A DNA stretch of 64,000 nt, taken from JACMRI01 sp043778625. Lineage in GTDB: Bacteria; Bacteroidota; Bacteroidia; UBA4408. Below are positions 9,153 to 18,386 of this stretch, one piece after another (positions within the stretch are counted from its first letter, which is position 1; each line of letters starts with the position of its first letter). The position numbers and the translations under genes are program-made. Below the pieces are notes generated by a model that saw nothing but the letters and a program-made list of their open reading frames with translations, was not told where the DNA came from and did no database searches. Where the stretch lies: the NCBI GenBank assembly GCA_043778625.1, contig JAYWFU010000128.1:62001-126000 (forward strand). The letters run 5' to 3'.

Positions 9153-10508
9153 ATGGAAATTACACAAGAAAACCCTGATGCGTTAAACGCAATTATTAAA
9201 GTAAAAATAACGGAGCGCGACTACCAACCACAGGTGGATAAAGCGTTGAAAGAAGCTGCTAAAAAAATGACTATGCCAGGTTTTAGGCCAGGTACCGTGC
9301 CCGTAGCTATGGTTAAAAAAACGCACGGGCGTTACATTTTATTAGAGGTGTTGAATAAATTAATTAACGGGCAATTATCAAACCACTTAGTAAGTAACAA
9401 ATTACAAGTGCTAGGGCAACCATTACCAAAGGCTGACGACGTTATAGATATTGAAAAAGGCGGTAACTTATACTTTACCTACGAGGTGGGTATTGCCCCT
9501 CAAATTGAAGTAAACTTTGCTAACGTTGCTCCTGCTAATTACTATACCGTAAAGGTGGATGAAGATTTATTGAATAAATACAAAAACGATGTGTCGCGCC
9601 GCAATGGTAAGTACGAAAGCCCCGACACCGTTGGTGCTAACGACCTTGTGTACATTGACCTTGTGGAACTTGATGCCGATGGTGGTGTGAAAGTAGGCGG
9701 TATATTTCAACAATCGACCTTAGCAGTGGATATGATTAATAGCGAAGCATTTAAAGCCGAATTAATTGGTAAAACTAAAGATGAAGTAGTAAAAGCTAAC
9801 GCAAAAGATTTGGCTAGTAGCTCAATAGATTTGGCCAGTATGCTTAACATGGATAAGGCAGCTGCGGAGCAAGTTACGAGCGATTTTAATGTTAAAATTG
9901 GCACAATTAGCCGTGTAATGCCTGCTGAACTTAACCAAGATTTTTATACCCAAATGTATGGCGAAGGAGTCGTAAATAACGAAGCCGAATTTAATGCTAA
10001 AATAACTGAAGAGCTTGCTGGTATGTTTAGTAATGATAGCGACCGCAGACTACGCTACGAAATTCAATCGCAGTTGATAAACACTATTAACCCTAACTTG
10101 CCCGATGCGTTTTTAAAACGTTGGATACTAGAAAGTAATACTAAAGAAAAACAAGTAACGCCTGAACAAATAGAAAAGGAATATCCTAACTACGCTAAGT
10201 CGTTAAAAGCCCAATTAATTGAAGGAAAAATAATGAATGAATACAAAATTAGTTTGGACAAAAACGAACTATTAAGTGTAACCAAACAATTAGTTAGAGA
10301 CCAATACTTTAAAAATTCTACTGAAAAAGTTGAAGATAGTTTCCTAACCGAAACCGCCAATAAAATATTAGAAAAAGAAGAGGAATACCGCCGTGTAGCG
10401 GATATGGTACTTGATAGAAAGTTAGTAGCCTTGTACAAAGAGAAATTTCAATTAACTACTACTGAATTATCATACAACGACTTTGTTAAAAAAATGAACG
10501 AAGAATAA
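9153..10508 (+). CDS. tig: trigger factor, ribosome-associated chaperone
   Basis: Binds nascent chains at the ribosome exit tunnel. The N-terminal ribosome-binding domain carries the signature GFRPGTVPVAMVKK (about residues 45-58, aligned with the GFRxGKxP tail of the family). A diverged FKBP-like middle domain and a long helical C-terminal chaperone domain follow. Its 451 residues are slightly longer than the E. coli protein, as usual in this phylum. It lies divergent from clpPX and is followed by a strong symmetric terminator. Two acidic, repeated-looking stretches near residues 205-230 (LASSSIDLASML) are unremarkable insertions. Confidence 0.95.
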   Translation: MEITQENPDALNAIIKVKITERDYQPQVDKALKEAAKKMTMPGFRPGTVPVAMVKKTHGRYILLEVLNKLINGQLSNHLVSNKLQVLGQPLPKADDVIDIEKGGNLYFTYEVGIAPQIEVNFANVAPANYYTVKVDEDLLNKYKNDVSRRNGKYESPDTVGANDLVYIDLVELDADGGVKVGGIFQQSTLAVDMINSEAFKAELIGKTKDEVVKANAKDLASSSIDLASMLNMDKAAAEQVTSDFNVKIGTISRVMPAELNQDFYTQMYGEGVVNNEAEFNAKITEELAGMFSNDSDRRLRYEIQSQLINTINPNLPDAFLKRWILESNTKEKQVTPEQIEKEYPNYAKSLKAQLIEGKIMNEYKISLDKNELLSVTKQLVRDQYFKNSTEKVEDSFLTETANKILEKEEEYRRVADMVLDRKLVALYKEKFQLTTTELSYNDFVKKMNEE

Positions 10509-10526
10509 TTGTGTAATATGCGTAAC

Positions 10527-10564
10527 AAAAAAGCACTTAACTAAATTAGTTAAGTGCTTTTTTT
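10527..10564. terminator. bidirectional Rho-independent terminator after tig
   Basis: Arms 10533-10544 and 10546-10557 form a 12-bp perfect inverted repeat flanked by an A run on the left and a T run on the right, so it can end transcription on either strand: tig on plus, and the small ORF/methylase unit on minus. Confidence 0.9.
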
Positions 10565-10579
10565 GTTTTAATGTGTTTT

Positions 10580-10678
10580 TTAAAATACTTTGTAAATGAG
10601 TACTAGAATGCTATCGCTAACTGAGGCTTGCACAAATAACATATGCAACATAACAATTAACAAAAATACAATTTTCAT
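10580..10678 (-). CDS. possible 32-residue membrane peptide
   Basis: ATG at 10678, 32 codons, stop at 10580. The product starts MKIVFLLIV and is almost wholly hydrophobic up to VQAS, so it looks like a signal peptide or single membrane helix with a short tail. It begins 12 bases after the stop of the methyltransferase gene and ends just before the shared terminator, a position compatible with being the last gene of that unit. It could equally be a remnant of a longer secreted-protein gene or chance. No family recognised. Confidence 0.3.
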   Translation of the reverse strand: MKIVFLLIVMLHMLFVQASVSDSILVLIYKVF

Positions 10679-10690
10679 ACCCTCAATTAT

Positions 10691-11212
10691 CTAACTATTA
10701 ACTACGCTGTACAACGCCACTGACGTGGCCGTGGCCACATTCATACTATGGCTCATGCCCATCATAGGTATGTGCAACACTACGTGCGCCATTGCCAATG
10801 CCTCGGTGCTCATTCCTTTTTCTTCGCTACCCATTATTACTACTACTTTATCCAAGTGTTTAAAACTCATTTCGTTGAGCGGTAGGCTGTTAGTGGCTAG
10901 TTCAATAGCTACAATATGGTAGCCGTCGTTACGTAATTTTTGCAACACACCCACGGTATCGGAGTTAAACTCGTGGTCAATGTATTTGTGCGTATTACGC
11001 GATGCCCTGTGTACCTTGGTAGTAAGGTGTTGTAGCATGTGGCCTACCATGTATATTTTTCTAATGCCAAAGTTATCGCTTAGCCTAAATATCATACCTA
11101 TGTTACCAGGGTCGTTAAGAGTTTCTACCACTACCACTACCTCTTTTTGATGTAATACCACACGACGTTCGGCGTAGGTTATTTGGCGCGGATTAGCTAT
11201 GTATTGATTCAT
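10691..11212 (-). CDS. SpoU/TrmH-family RNA 2'-O-methyltransferase
   Basis: Transfers a methyl group from SAM to a ribose 2'-OH in tRNA or rRNA. The 173-residue protein is a SPOUT domain with the family motifs in order: LNDPGNIGMIFR (motif 1), VVIMGSEEKGMS (motif 2) and MGMSHSMNVATATSVALY (motif 3, cofactor knot). No substrate-binding domain precedes it, so it resembles the short TrmH/TrmL type; the target nucleotide is unknown. The start overlaps the aminotransferase gene by 20 bases, indicating cotranscription. Confidence 0.88.
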   Translation of the reverse strand: MNQYIANPRQITYAERRVVLHQKEVVVVVETLNDPGNIGMIFRLSDNFGIRKIYMVGHMLQHLTTKVHRASRNTHKYIDHEFNSDTVGVLQKLRNDGYHIVAIELATNSLPLNEMSFKHLDKVVVIMGSEEKGMSTEALAMAHVVLHIPMMGMSHSMNVATATSVALYSVVNS

Positions 11213-12302
11213 TTAAAGCGAGTGTTATATTATGTAGTCCTTGTTCAAATTCGGTTTCAGTAGGCCAACCAAAGCCTATGCGCATGTAGGTGTCGGGCAT
11301 TTCAAACCAATGGCCTGCACCTATCATAGTGGCATATTTATTTACCAGTATGGTATAAAATTGCTCTATATTCACATTGGCTGTAATGCAGGCAAAACAA
11401 ACCGTTCCGCCTTGTGGCACTACACATTTAATACGTTTACTTTCGGTGGCTAACCACGTTTTAAGCACTTCAAAATTATGCATATAACGTTGTTGTATAG
11501 GTGCATAATACGCTTGCTTATTAAGCATGAATTGATACGCTACCTCTTCGTCCAACGCTGAATTACAAATAAATATTTGCTCCTTAGCCGCTAAAAACTT
11601 TTCCATTAACGGTTTGTCTTGCGTAATAAGCCAACCTAGCCTAATACCAGGTAAACCAAAGGCTTTAGATACCGACGACACACTAATAACTTTATTATTT
11701 AAAGTAGCTGCCAAAGGTTGCTTAACCGTAAAATTCAAATCGCGATAGGTTTCGTCCACCAACAAATATACGTTATGTTCTTCAGCTATTTTTACTAACT
11801 CGTCTATCTCATGTTGTGCAAGCACTACGCCCGTAGGATTATGAGGGTTAGTTACGCTTATGTATTTAGTGTTAGGTTTTATAGCTTTGATAATTTCGTT
11901 GCGATTAATTTTCCAATTATCATCAATATTCAAATCAATAAACGAAATATGGCAACCTATGGCACGTGGCGTTTCAATATTGGTGGCATAGTTGGGGCGC
12001 ACTACTATTAGGTGGTCGTCTTTGCTGAGTAGTGTGGTACTAATAATAAATAATGCCGAAGCCGCACCCACGGTAAGTAGTACATCGTTTTGCTGTAATT
12101 GCTTATAATCATTAATTATTAAGTTACGCAGTTCGGGCTTACCATAATGGTCGGTATAGCACAGTACTAAATCGTTAATGTTAATATTAAGGTTTTTGAA
12201 TACTTGATCGCTTACGCTACTCTCAGCAAGGTTGTGTTTAATGGTATTGTAGCCCAACTGCTCAGGCGATTCCATTTCTATTGGCATTCGTTTGTAGTTC
12301 AT
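11193..12302 (-). CDS. PLP-dependent aminotransferase, class I/II
   Basis: Fold-type I pyridoxal-phosphate enzyme. TNPHNPTG at 151-158, the Asp183 that contacts the PLP pyridine nitrogen (VDETYRD), and Lys213 in SVSKAFGLPG as the Schiff-base lysine are all present, as is a C-terminal MRIGFG arginine. The 369 residues fit aspartate/aromatic aminotransferase relatives; capreomycidine-synthase-like and histidinol-phosphate-type subgroups cannot be excluded. Cytoplasmic, no signal peptide. It overlaps the RNA methyltransferase gene by 20 bases. Confidence 0.86.
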   Translation of the reverse strand: MNYKRMPIEMESPEQLGYNTIKHNLAESSVSDQVFKNLNININDLVLCYTDHYGKPELRNLIINDYKQLQQNDVLLTVGAASALFIISTTLLSKDDHLIVVRPNYATNIETPRAIGCHISFIDLNIDDNWKINRNEIIKAIKPNTKYISVTNPHNPTGVVLAQHEIDELVKIAEEHNVYLLVDETYRDLNFTVKQPLAATLNNKVISVSSVSKAFGLPGIRLGWLITQDKPLMEKFLAAKEQIFICNSALDEEVAYQFMLNKQAYYAPIQQRYMHNFEVLKTWLATESKRIKCVVPQGGTVCFACITANVNIEQFYTILVNKYATMIGAGHWFEMPDTYMRIGFGWPTETEFEQGLHNITLALNESIHS

Positions 12303-12423
12303 AATTATATTAGTGAAGTAATATGTTTTTTCAAATTTACTTAAAAAAAATCTTATATTAAATTCTACAATTATTTTACACTAAAATACACCTTTCAATC
12401 CTAATAGAATGTACTTTTATAGT

Positions 12424-13122
12424 ATGAAAAAAATAACACTATTATTTATATGCGTTGCTAATATCACTTTTGCACAACAATTTAACGCAGGCATAGTTAC
12501 AGGTATTGCAGGTACTCAGGTAGAGGGCGATGGCTTAGGCGGTTTTCATAAAGGCGGTGCTGTGGCTGGTGTGTGGTTAAATTTGCCTTTACCTAACAAA
12601 AATTTTGCATTACAGGTAGAGATGCACTATACTGGCAAGGGTGCTAAAACGCCCACACGACCACTGTTTCAAGACAGTGCCGCTAAGGGAAACCAAGGCT
12701 TTAACTATTTTTATTTAATGCGTTTACATTATATTGATGTACCGTTTTTGCTACAGTACCACAACAAAAAATTTACTTACGAAATTGGTACTGGTATTGG
12801 TTTTTTGGCTAGTGCACATATTTTTGATACCTATGGCGAACTGCAAGAAGGTGCGCAGGGTAGCCCACAACATGATCCTTTTAAACGCTACGATTGGACA
12901 ACTGCCCTAGGCATAACCTATGCCATGAACGACCACTGGCAAGGCAGTTGGCGGTTATGTAATAGCATAACTCCCATACGTACTTATGCTGTAAACCTAG
13001 CTCGTACCCAAGCTTTTGGAGGTTGGGGACAATACAATACCGTTATGGAATTTACACTCCGTTATTCATTTAACAAACTTATTCGCAACACTACTATACC
13101 CACATTAATACCCGCTAAATAA
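12424..13122 (+). CDS. outer-membrane beta-barrel protein, PorT-like
   Basis: A 232-residue exported protein. I choose the ATG at 12424 rather than the in-frame ATG at 12409, because it gives a clean signal peptide (MKKITLLFICVANITFAQQ). The rest is alternating hydrophobic/aromatic strands with Gly turns, e.g. FTYEIGTGIGFLAS and a final aromatic strand MEFTLRYSF. The pattern fits the outer-membrane beta-barrel domain common in this phylum; cargo or partner unknown. The stop codon is immediately followed by the ubiX start. Confidence 0.72.
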   Translation: MKKITLLFICVANITFAQQFNAGIVTGIAGTQVEGDGLGGFHKGGAVAGVWLNLPLPNKNFALQVEMHYTGKGAKTPTRPLFQDSAAKGNQGFNYFYLMRLHYIDVPFLLQYHNKKFTYEIGTGIGFLASAHIFDTYGELQEGAQGSPQHDPFKRYDWTTALGITYAMNDHWQGSWRLCNSITPIRTYAVNLARTQAFGGWGQYNTVMEFTLRYSFNKLIRNTTIPTLIPAK

Positions 13123-13692
13123 ATGAATGCTCCCAAAATAGTAGTGGCCATAACAGGCGCTAGTGGTGCTATATACGCACAATTATTATTACAAAAATTA
13201 CAGCAGCTGCAACATACTAACCAAGTACAAGCGGTAGGAATTATAATGAGTAAAAACGCTAAAGATGTGTGGGAGTACGAATTGGGTAATACCAATTACG
13301 ATACATTTCCATTTACGTTTTACGACAAAACAAATTTCATGGCGCCGTTTGCTAGTGGTAGTGCAGGTTACACCACTATGATAGTGTGCCCCTGCAGCAT
13401 GGGTACGTTGGCACGCATAGCCCACGGCATAAGCGACGACTTAATAACACGTGCGGCCGATGTAATACTTAAAGAGCGTCGTAAACTAATACTACTAGCG
13501 CGCGAAACACCGCTAAACCTAATACACATTAACAATATGAAAACCGTAACCGAAGCAGGAGCTATTGTATGCCCCGCTACGCCTAGTTTTTATAGCAAAC
13601 CACAAACCATAACTGAAGTTGCACTAACAGTGGTAGATAGAGTTATGAGCCTAGCAGGCTTGCCTAACGTGGCATACACATGGGGCGAATAA
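13123..13692 (+). CDS. ubiX: UbiX-type flavin prenyltransferase
   Basis: Attaches a dimethylallyl group to FMN to make prenylated FMN, the cofactor of UbiD-type decarboxylases. The N-terminal FMN-binding motif VAITGASGAIYA, the CPCSMGTLARIAHG segment and the RETPLNLIHINNM segment are typical; 189 residues is the standard length. It starts directly after the beta-barrel stop codon (no gap), so it may be cotranscribed with an unrelated gene. No UbiD partner lies in the window. Confidence 0.93.
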   Translation: MNAPKIVVAITGASGAIYAQLLLQKLQQLQHTNQVQAVGIIMSKNAKDVWEYELGNTNYDTFPFTFYDKTNFMAPFASGSAGYTTMIVCPCSMGTLARIAHGISDDLITRAADVILKERRKLILLARETPLNLIHINNMKTVTEAGAIVCPATPSFYSKPQTITEVALTVVDRVMSLAGLPNVAYTWGE

Positions 13693-13715
13693 AATTTTAA
13701 ATTAGTATTAGTTAC

Positions 13716-14690
13716 TTACTGCGTACGCTGCATTAACTGTGCAGCTAGTTGCAATAATTCGTGCTTACGCTCAAGGGCTACAGGTATGGTGCTAAGGTGT
13801 TGTAATGCTTTGTTGTAGTACATATCCATTTCGGCTTCGGCAAGCTTACGTACGTTAAGGTAATCGTATACTTCGGTTACAGCTTTTATTTTTTCGGTAG
13901 GATTGTAGTTGGTAGTTTGTGTCCATTGTTGCAATACCTCTAACTGATATTTGTGCGCTACCTGCAACGATTTTAATAACAGGTATGTTTTTTTGTTAGC
14001 TAGTATATCCCCACCTACTTGTTTACCAAAGGTTTCAGGGTTACCGTACACATCTAATATATCGTCTTGTAGCTGAAATGCAATACCTAAATACTCTCCA
14101 AATTTATACAACGCTTGCGCATCTTCCTCTACCGCTCCGCCTATGTAAGCTCCTATCTTTAGGCTTGCACCCAATAGTACAGCGGTTTTAAGCCGTATCA
14201 TATTAATGTATTGCGGAATAGACACCGTGTTTTGTGTTTCAAAATTCATATCTAACTGCTGTCCTTCGCATACCTCAAGAGCTGTAGCATTAAATGTAGT
14301 TAGGCATTGTGTAAGCACAGCACTAGGCGCACACATCATCAGTTGCATTGATTTTACAAACAACGCATCGCCACTAAGTATGGCTATGTTAGTATTCCAT
14401 TTTTCGTGCACGGTGGCTTTGTTGCGGCGTAGCGGTGCATTATCCATAATATCATCGTGCAATAACGTAAAGTTATGAAAACACTCAATAGCCATAGCTG
14501 GTTTAAGTGCAGAAGTAACATCGTTAGTAAACAGCTGGCTACCCAACAATACCAATAGCGGGCGGGTGCGCTTGCCACCAAGGCTAACAATGTAGCGCAT
14601 GGGTTCGTACAAATTATCAGGCTTGCCCTTTAGTTCAAGCGTAGTTATTTCGTGTTCAATTAATGCACTAAGTTCGGTGGCAGTACCCAT
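13716..14690 (-). CDS. polyprenyl diphosphate synthase (trans-type)
   Basis: Condenses isopentenyl diphosphate onto an allylic primer, probably for the menaquinone side chain. Both Asp-rich motifs are present: LLHDDIMDNA (first DDxxD) and QLQDDILDVYG (second), plus GGKRTRP for IPP binding. The 324 residues match long-chain polyprenyl synthases; chain length cannot be read with confidence. It starts one base after the end of the epimerase gene, so the two are probably cotranscribed. Confidence 0.92.
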   Translation of the reverse strand: MGTATELSALIEHEITTLELKGKPDNLYEPMRYIVSLGGKRTRPLLVLLGSQLFTNDVTSALKPAMAIECFHNFTLLHDDIMDNAPLRRNKATVHEKWNTNIAILSGDALFVKSMQLMMCAPSAVLTQCLTTFNATALEVCEGQQLDMNFETQNTVSIPQYINMIRLKTAVLLGASLKIGAYIGGAVEEDAQALYKFGEYLGIAFQLQDDILDVYGNPETFGKQVGGDILANKKTYLLLKSLQVAHKYQLEVLQQWTQTTNYNPTEKIKAVTEVYDYLNVRKLAEAEMDMYYNKALQHLSTIPVALERKHELLQLAAQLMQRTQ

Positions 14691-14691
14691 A

Positions 14692-15630
14692 TTAAATAAT
14701 ATAGCTAGTGTTGTTTAATAATTTTTGTAAGCCTTGTTCCAGCGGTAATAAATCAGTGGTGAGCAATGTTTTCATTTTGCTAATATCAGGGCAACGCCTT
14801 GTCATGTCGCCCTCTTTAAGCGCAGCTACGTGTATTATTTTAGAAGTTGATTGGGTAACACGTATAATAGTTTGTGCTAATTCTAGTATGGTAATTTCAT
14901 TTTCGCCACCTACGTTTATAGTGTCGTTTATAAATTTATTTTGTAAAAAAGCAGTGGTGCAGGCCGCTATATTATCATCAATAAAGCAAAATGTGCGTGT
15001 TTGCAAACCATTGCCGTACACAATAATATCTTCGTTTTTAAGCGCAGCATTCAAATACTTACTTACCACAAAATCTTTGCTTTGCTTGGGTCCGTAAGTA
15101 TTAAAAAACCTAAATATAGTATAAGGGAGCTTGTATTGTTGTTCGTACGAACGAATAAAAGCTTCGCCTACATTTTTAACAATGGCATAGGGCAAACGAG
15201 AGTTAAGCGGAGTAGTTTCTTCGTTTTGAGGAAACTCTACAGGTTCGCCATACACCTCGCTCGACGACGAATAAAACACTCGTTTTACGCCACCGTCTTT
15301 GCACAGAGTTAATATGTTTTTGATGCCTGTGATGTCATCTAACACCATAGTAGGATTATCCAACGTGCGCTTAACGCCTACCAACGCTGCGTAATGAAAC
15401 ACATAATCAAATTTATGGCTTTGGAACACAGGTGCTATTTGCTCCCACACATTTACGTCAGCCTCCACAAACTCAATATTATTGTATGTGCCAACGGGTA
15501 TTTTAATATGCTCACCAGTTATAAAATTATCCACTACAACAATTTTATAATCAGTATAGTGCGATAAATTTTCGGCAAGGCAACTGGCTATAAACCCAGC
15601 TCCTCCTGTAATAAGTACGGTTGTTGGCAT
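14692..15630 (-). CDS. NAD-dependent nucleotide-sugar epimerase/dehydratase (extended SDR)
   Basis: A 312-residue extended short-chain dehydrogenase. The Rossmann motif GGAGFIA is at residues 9-15, the Ser-rich catalytic strand SSSSEVYGEP begins at 121, and the catalytic pair is Tyr148 and Lys152. FRFFNTYGP and the C-terminal half are like UDP-glucose 4-epimerase or UDP-glucuronate decarboxylase, so the product is probably a cell-surface sugar nucleotide. Which reaction it catalyses cannot be settled here. It lies directly upstream of the polyprenyl synthase gene. Confidence 0.86.
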   Translation of the reverse strand: MPTTVLITGGAGFIASCLAENLSHYTDYKIVVVDNFITGEHIKIPVGTYNNIEFVEADVNVWEQIAPVFQSHKFDYVFHYAALVGVKRTLDNPTMVLDDITGIKNILTLCKDGGVKRVFYSSSSEVYGEPVEFPQNEETTPLNSRLPYAIVKNVGEAFIRSYEQQYKLPYTIFRFFNTYGPKQSKDFVVSKYLNAALKNEDIIVYGNGLQTRTFCFIDDNIAACTTAFLQNKFINDTINVGGENEITILELAQTIIRVTQSTSKIIHVAALKEGDMTRRCPDISKMKTLLTTDLLPLEQGLQKLLNNTSYII

Positions 15631-15665
15631 TTAATTTAAGTTAAAAATACGAGCTGTAAAAAAAA

Positions 15666-16187
15666 TTATTTTTCTAATGCGTATTTCGAATTTATGAACG
15701 TTCCGTTTTTAACAATAATAGTATCGCCATTATTGGCTACCTTAAAACTATATTTACCCGCAACACGTTTTGTAGGCACGTCGGCACTAGTAATTTCAAG
15801 GTTTCCTTCAAACGAAATTAAATTAACAAGTACACCATTACGAGGAAATTTCAAAAAGAACACACAATATTTATCATTGGCATTTAACGGATTAAGGTTG
15901 GTGTATTTACCCTCAGGTTTTTGTGTATTACCTCGCTTTGCTACGTAGTTAGCACTAATGGTAGTGTTTAACGTACCTGTTTTTCCATTACTCATAGCTA
16001 ATTCAAATTTTGTAACGGTATCATGTTCGGTGGTAAGATAGCACGCATTTAGGCTATCTACACCTCTAAACGCACGCCCATCAATAAGTGCAGCTTCATA
16101 TTGAGGGAGCTCGTATTCGGGGGCTTTATTTTTGTTACATGCTGTAATTATTACAAGCAAGGTTAGTAGTAATGTTAATTGTTTCAT
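15666..16187 (-). CDS. lipoprotein, possibly DUF6252-like
   Basis: A 173-residue exported lipoprotein: hydrophobic N-terminus followed by the lipobox IITAC, with Cys17 as the lipid-bearing residue. The mature part is rich in beta strands and has an ALIDGRAF segment near the start and a KNGTF segment near the end, resembling the small Bacteroidetes DUF6252 lipoproteins of unknown function; this assignment is by eye. It starts 5 bases after the stop of the 75-residue lipoprotein gene. Confidence 0.65.
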   Translation of the reverse strand: MKQLTLLLTLLVIITACNKNKAPEYELPQYEAALIDGRAFRGVDSLNACYLTTEHDTVTKFELAMSNGKTGTLNTTISANYVAKRGNTQKPEGKYTNLNPLNANDKYCVFFLKFPRNGVLVNLISFEGNLEITSADVPTKRVAGKYSFKVANNGDTIIVKNGTFINSKYALEK

Positions 16188-16192
16188 TGTGT

Positions 16193-16420
16193 TTAATCTT
16201 TAATAAGTGTACAAGTTATGGTTACTCCCGCTTCGGTTTTGCTCAATGCTTCGCAGTTAGCTTGTGCCGTTTTAGCTTCTTTTTTAGCAAGGTGTTTGTA
16301 CGGATAGTTTTTTACTTCGTTGGTAAACACTTTGTCTTTAGTAACGCACTGGCACGAATAGTCTTTAGAGCAACTACTTAGTGTAGCTACAGCAAGTAGT
16401 AATGGCACAATTATTTTCAT
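16193..16420 (-). CDS. small cysteine-rich lipoprotein
   Basis: A 75-residue product with a signal peptide and lipobox TLSSC (Cys17). The mature part has further cysteines in SCQCV near the start, one at AQANCEA and one near the C-terminus (TITCTL), so disulfides are likely. No family recognised. It shares a transcript with the following lipoprotein gene and sits downstream of a terminator that separates it from the OmpA/TPR gene. Confidence 0.65.
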   Translation of the reverse strand: MKIIVPLLLAVATLSSCSKDYSCQCVTKDKVFTNEVKNYPYKHLAKKEAKTAQANCEALSKTEAGVTITCTLIKD

Positions 16421-16471
16421 TGATTGAATGGTGTTATTTTTTTTTAAAAACTAATATGCACAAATATAACA

Positions 16472-16503
16472 AATGCGGTTGTACTAGCAAGTACAACCGC
16501 ATT
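16472..16503 (-). terminator. terminator hairpin after the OmpA/TPR lipoprotein gene
   Basis: A perfect 14-bp GC-containing inverted repeat (16472-16485 and 16490-16503) with a 4-base loop, 63 bases beyond the stop of the minus-strand gene and followed on that strand by TTTGTTATATTTG. It also precedes the small lipoprotein gene. Confidence 0.75.
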
Positions 16504-16565
16504 ATTTAAAAATAGAATTATATAACAGAAAGTTAATTACAGACCATCTAAGACTTATTAATAAA

Positions 16566-18260
16566 TTACAAGCCTGTTAATTGCGTTGCAAATTTAGTAA
16601 ATTCCTTATCGCCTTTGGCTAAGTTTTTTAACGAAGCATCTTTATTAATTGCTGCTTTTAGGGCATCTAACATACTTGTTGCGTTACCCATACGTGCATT
16701 AATTACTGCTTTTAAGTAGTAGCCCATTGCTGAATTTGCATCTTTGCTAGCCTCTAATATACTTAATGCGGCATCTTTATTACCTGCTAACAAGTTAGCT
16801 AATGCTGCGTTAAACGACTTATCATTACCGTAGTTGCTTACCGCTTGGCTGTATTCGCCTTTAGCTATTTGTAAGCTGGCCATGTTACCGTTTACTTCAG
16901 CACCTGCGCCTGCAGCGTTTTTGTACATGCTTTCAGCGGTAGCCTTGTCGCCACTTAATTGTGCCACAACACCTAGGTTGTTTTGTACAGTTTTGTTGTT
17001 AGCGTTTAATTTATTTGCTTTTTCAAATTCAGCTTTAGCATCTGATATTTTATTTTGCATCAAATACACTCCCCCTAAGTTGTTAGATGGGCGCCAATCG
17101 TACACAAATTTAGCTTGTGCTGCTTTGTAGATAGTTGCTTTAGCGGCTAAGTCAGTTTGTAAGTTAGCGGCATATAATAACTCCTCTACATTTAGTTGAT
17201 CAGGAGCTGATGTTGCTAATTGCTTTAGTTCATCATCAGTCTTAGCTGGTTTTTCGGCGTTAATTGCTATTTTCGAGCGGCGTAGTTTAGGAAAAATATC
17301 ATCAGCTAATTCAGTATATGCTTTTGAAATATTTTTCATTTCTTTTTCGCGTACTTCTAAATCAGGGTAGGTAGTTAAGATACGTAATATCATATCTTTA
17401 TCTGCTATTTTAGATTGGTTCATTAATTCTTTAAAGCCTTCCCAATCTTCGGGTGTAGCGGTTTTAGCGTAAAAACCGTCTTGCGCACCTGCTTCTAATT
17501 TATATTTTTTAAACATTGCTTTTACTGCATTAGCGGCGGTGTTACCTCGTTGGTTAGCAAGGTCAGCATTTTTGGTTTCAATACCATCTGGCGATGCATA
17601 CGATGCTATACTCACTCCCTTAATAGTGTAAGCATTGGTCGTTCCGTCTTTAATAAATTTGTCTAACGCAGCTACATCTTCCGCTTTTAATTCGGTAGGA
17701 CGCACAGCATCAGAATTTATTGTATACAATATATCAGCGTTGGTACTAAACGCTGTCATTTTAGGCATTGCGTCTTTAGCCATAATTGCTTTTTGGTCGT
17801 TCATTACCAATAGTTGAGTGGTAATAGTAGCCTCCGCTAATTCAGCATTATAGGTTTTTGTTTTGCCTTTTAAGTTACCATCAATATGGCCTACTAACTT
17901 AGCATCACGCATTTCGGGAGTGTAGGCAATAACATCGCTATACGAAATTTTGCCCCCAGTTTTCCAATCTACCACTGTACCTTTGGCATCTTTAACCTTA
18001 GTACCTACCAATGTTATTGGTTTAAGTACCTTGTCGCCATTAGCTGTTTTAATTGTAGGAGTAAATACGGCAGTAGCTTTTGGATGAAAAGTTTTGGCAG
18101 GTATCATTCCTTCAATTTTTACACGTACACTATCTCCTACTAATTCAAGTGGCGATGGGGTAACGGTGTACGAGTTTTTGTCTAATTTTAAACTCTTGCA
18201 GCTAGATATTGCTATAACTGCTGTAGTAGCAAATAATAAACTTTTTTTTGTGGTGTTCAT
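16566..18260 (-). CDS. outer-membrane lipoprotein with OmpA-like domain and TPR repeats
   Basis: A 564-residue lipoprotein: signal peptide with lipobox AISSC (Cys21), a beta-rich N-terminal part (about 25-160), an OmpA-like peptidoglycan-associating region (about 185-260, with IKGVSIASYASPDG and a following Leu-Ala-Arg helix), then a helical TPR array (about 370-540, e.g. LYAANLQTD, PSNNLGGVYLMQNK, NNLGVVAQLSGD). Related proteins in this phylum are abundant periplasmic or outer-membrane scaffolds. A terminator follows it, and it is probably a single-gene unit. Confidence 0.82.
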   Translation of the reverse strand: MNTTKKSLLFATTAVIAISSCKSLKLDKNSYTVTPSPLELVGDSVRVKIEGMIPAKTFHPKATAVFTPTIKTANGDKVLKPITLVGTKVKDAKGTVVDWKTGGKISYSDVIAYTPEMRDAKLVGHIDGNLKGKTKTYNAELAEATITTQLLVMNDQKAIMAKDAMPKMTAFSTNADILYTINSDAVRPTELKAEDVAALDKFIKDGTTNAYTIKGVSIASYASPDGIETKNADLANQRGNTAANAVKAMFKKYKLEAGAQDGFYAKTATPEDWEGFKELMNQSKIADKDMILRILTTYPDLEVREKEMKNISKAYTELADDIFPKLRRSKIAINAEKPAKTDDELKQLATSAPDQLNVEELLYAANLQTDLAAKATIYKAAQAKFVYDWRPSNNLGGVYLMQNKISDAKAEFEKANKLNANNKTVQNNLGVVAQLSGDKATAESMYKNAAGAGAEVNGNMASLQIAKGEYSQAVSNYGNDKSFNAALANLLAGNKDAALSILEASKDANSAMGYYLKAVINARMGNATSMLDALKAAINKDASLKNLAKGDKEFTKFATQLTGL

Positions 18261-18386
18261 GTATTCTTGGGTTAATTGGTTGAATGGTGTTTTTAATTAA
18301 TGGCGAAAGTATTAAAAAGTTTTCAACACGCCAAACTATAATAGTTGAGATATTACCCCATTTTAAACAACACAAATTATTATTAC

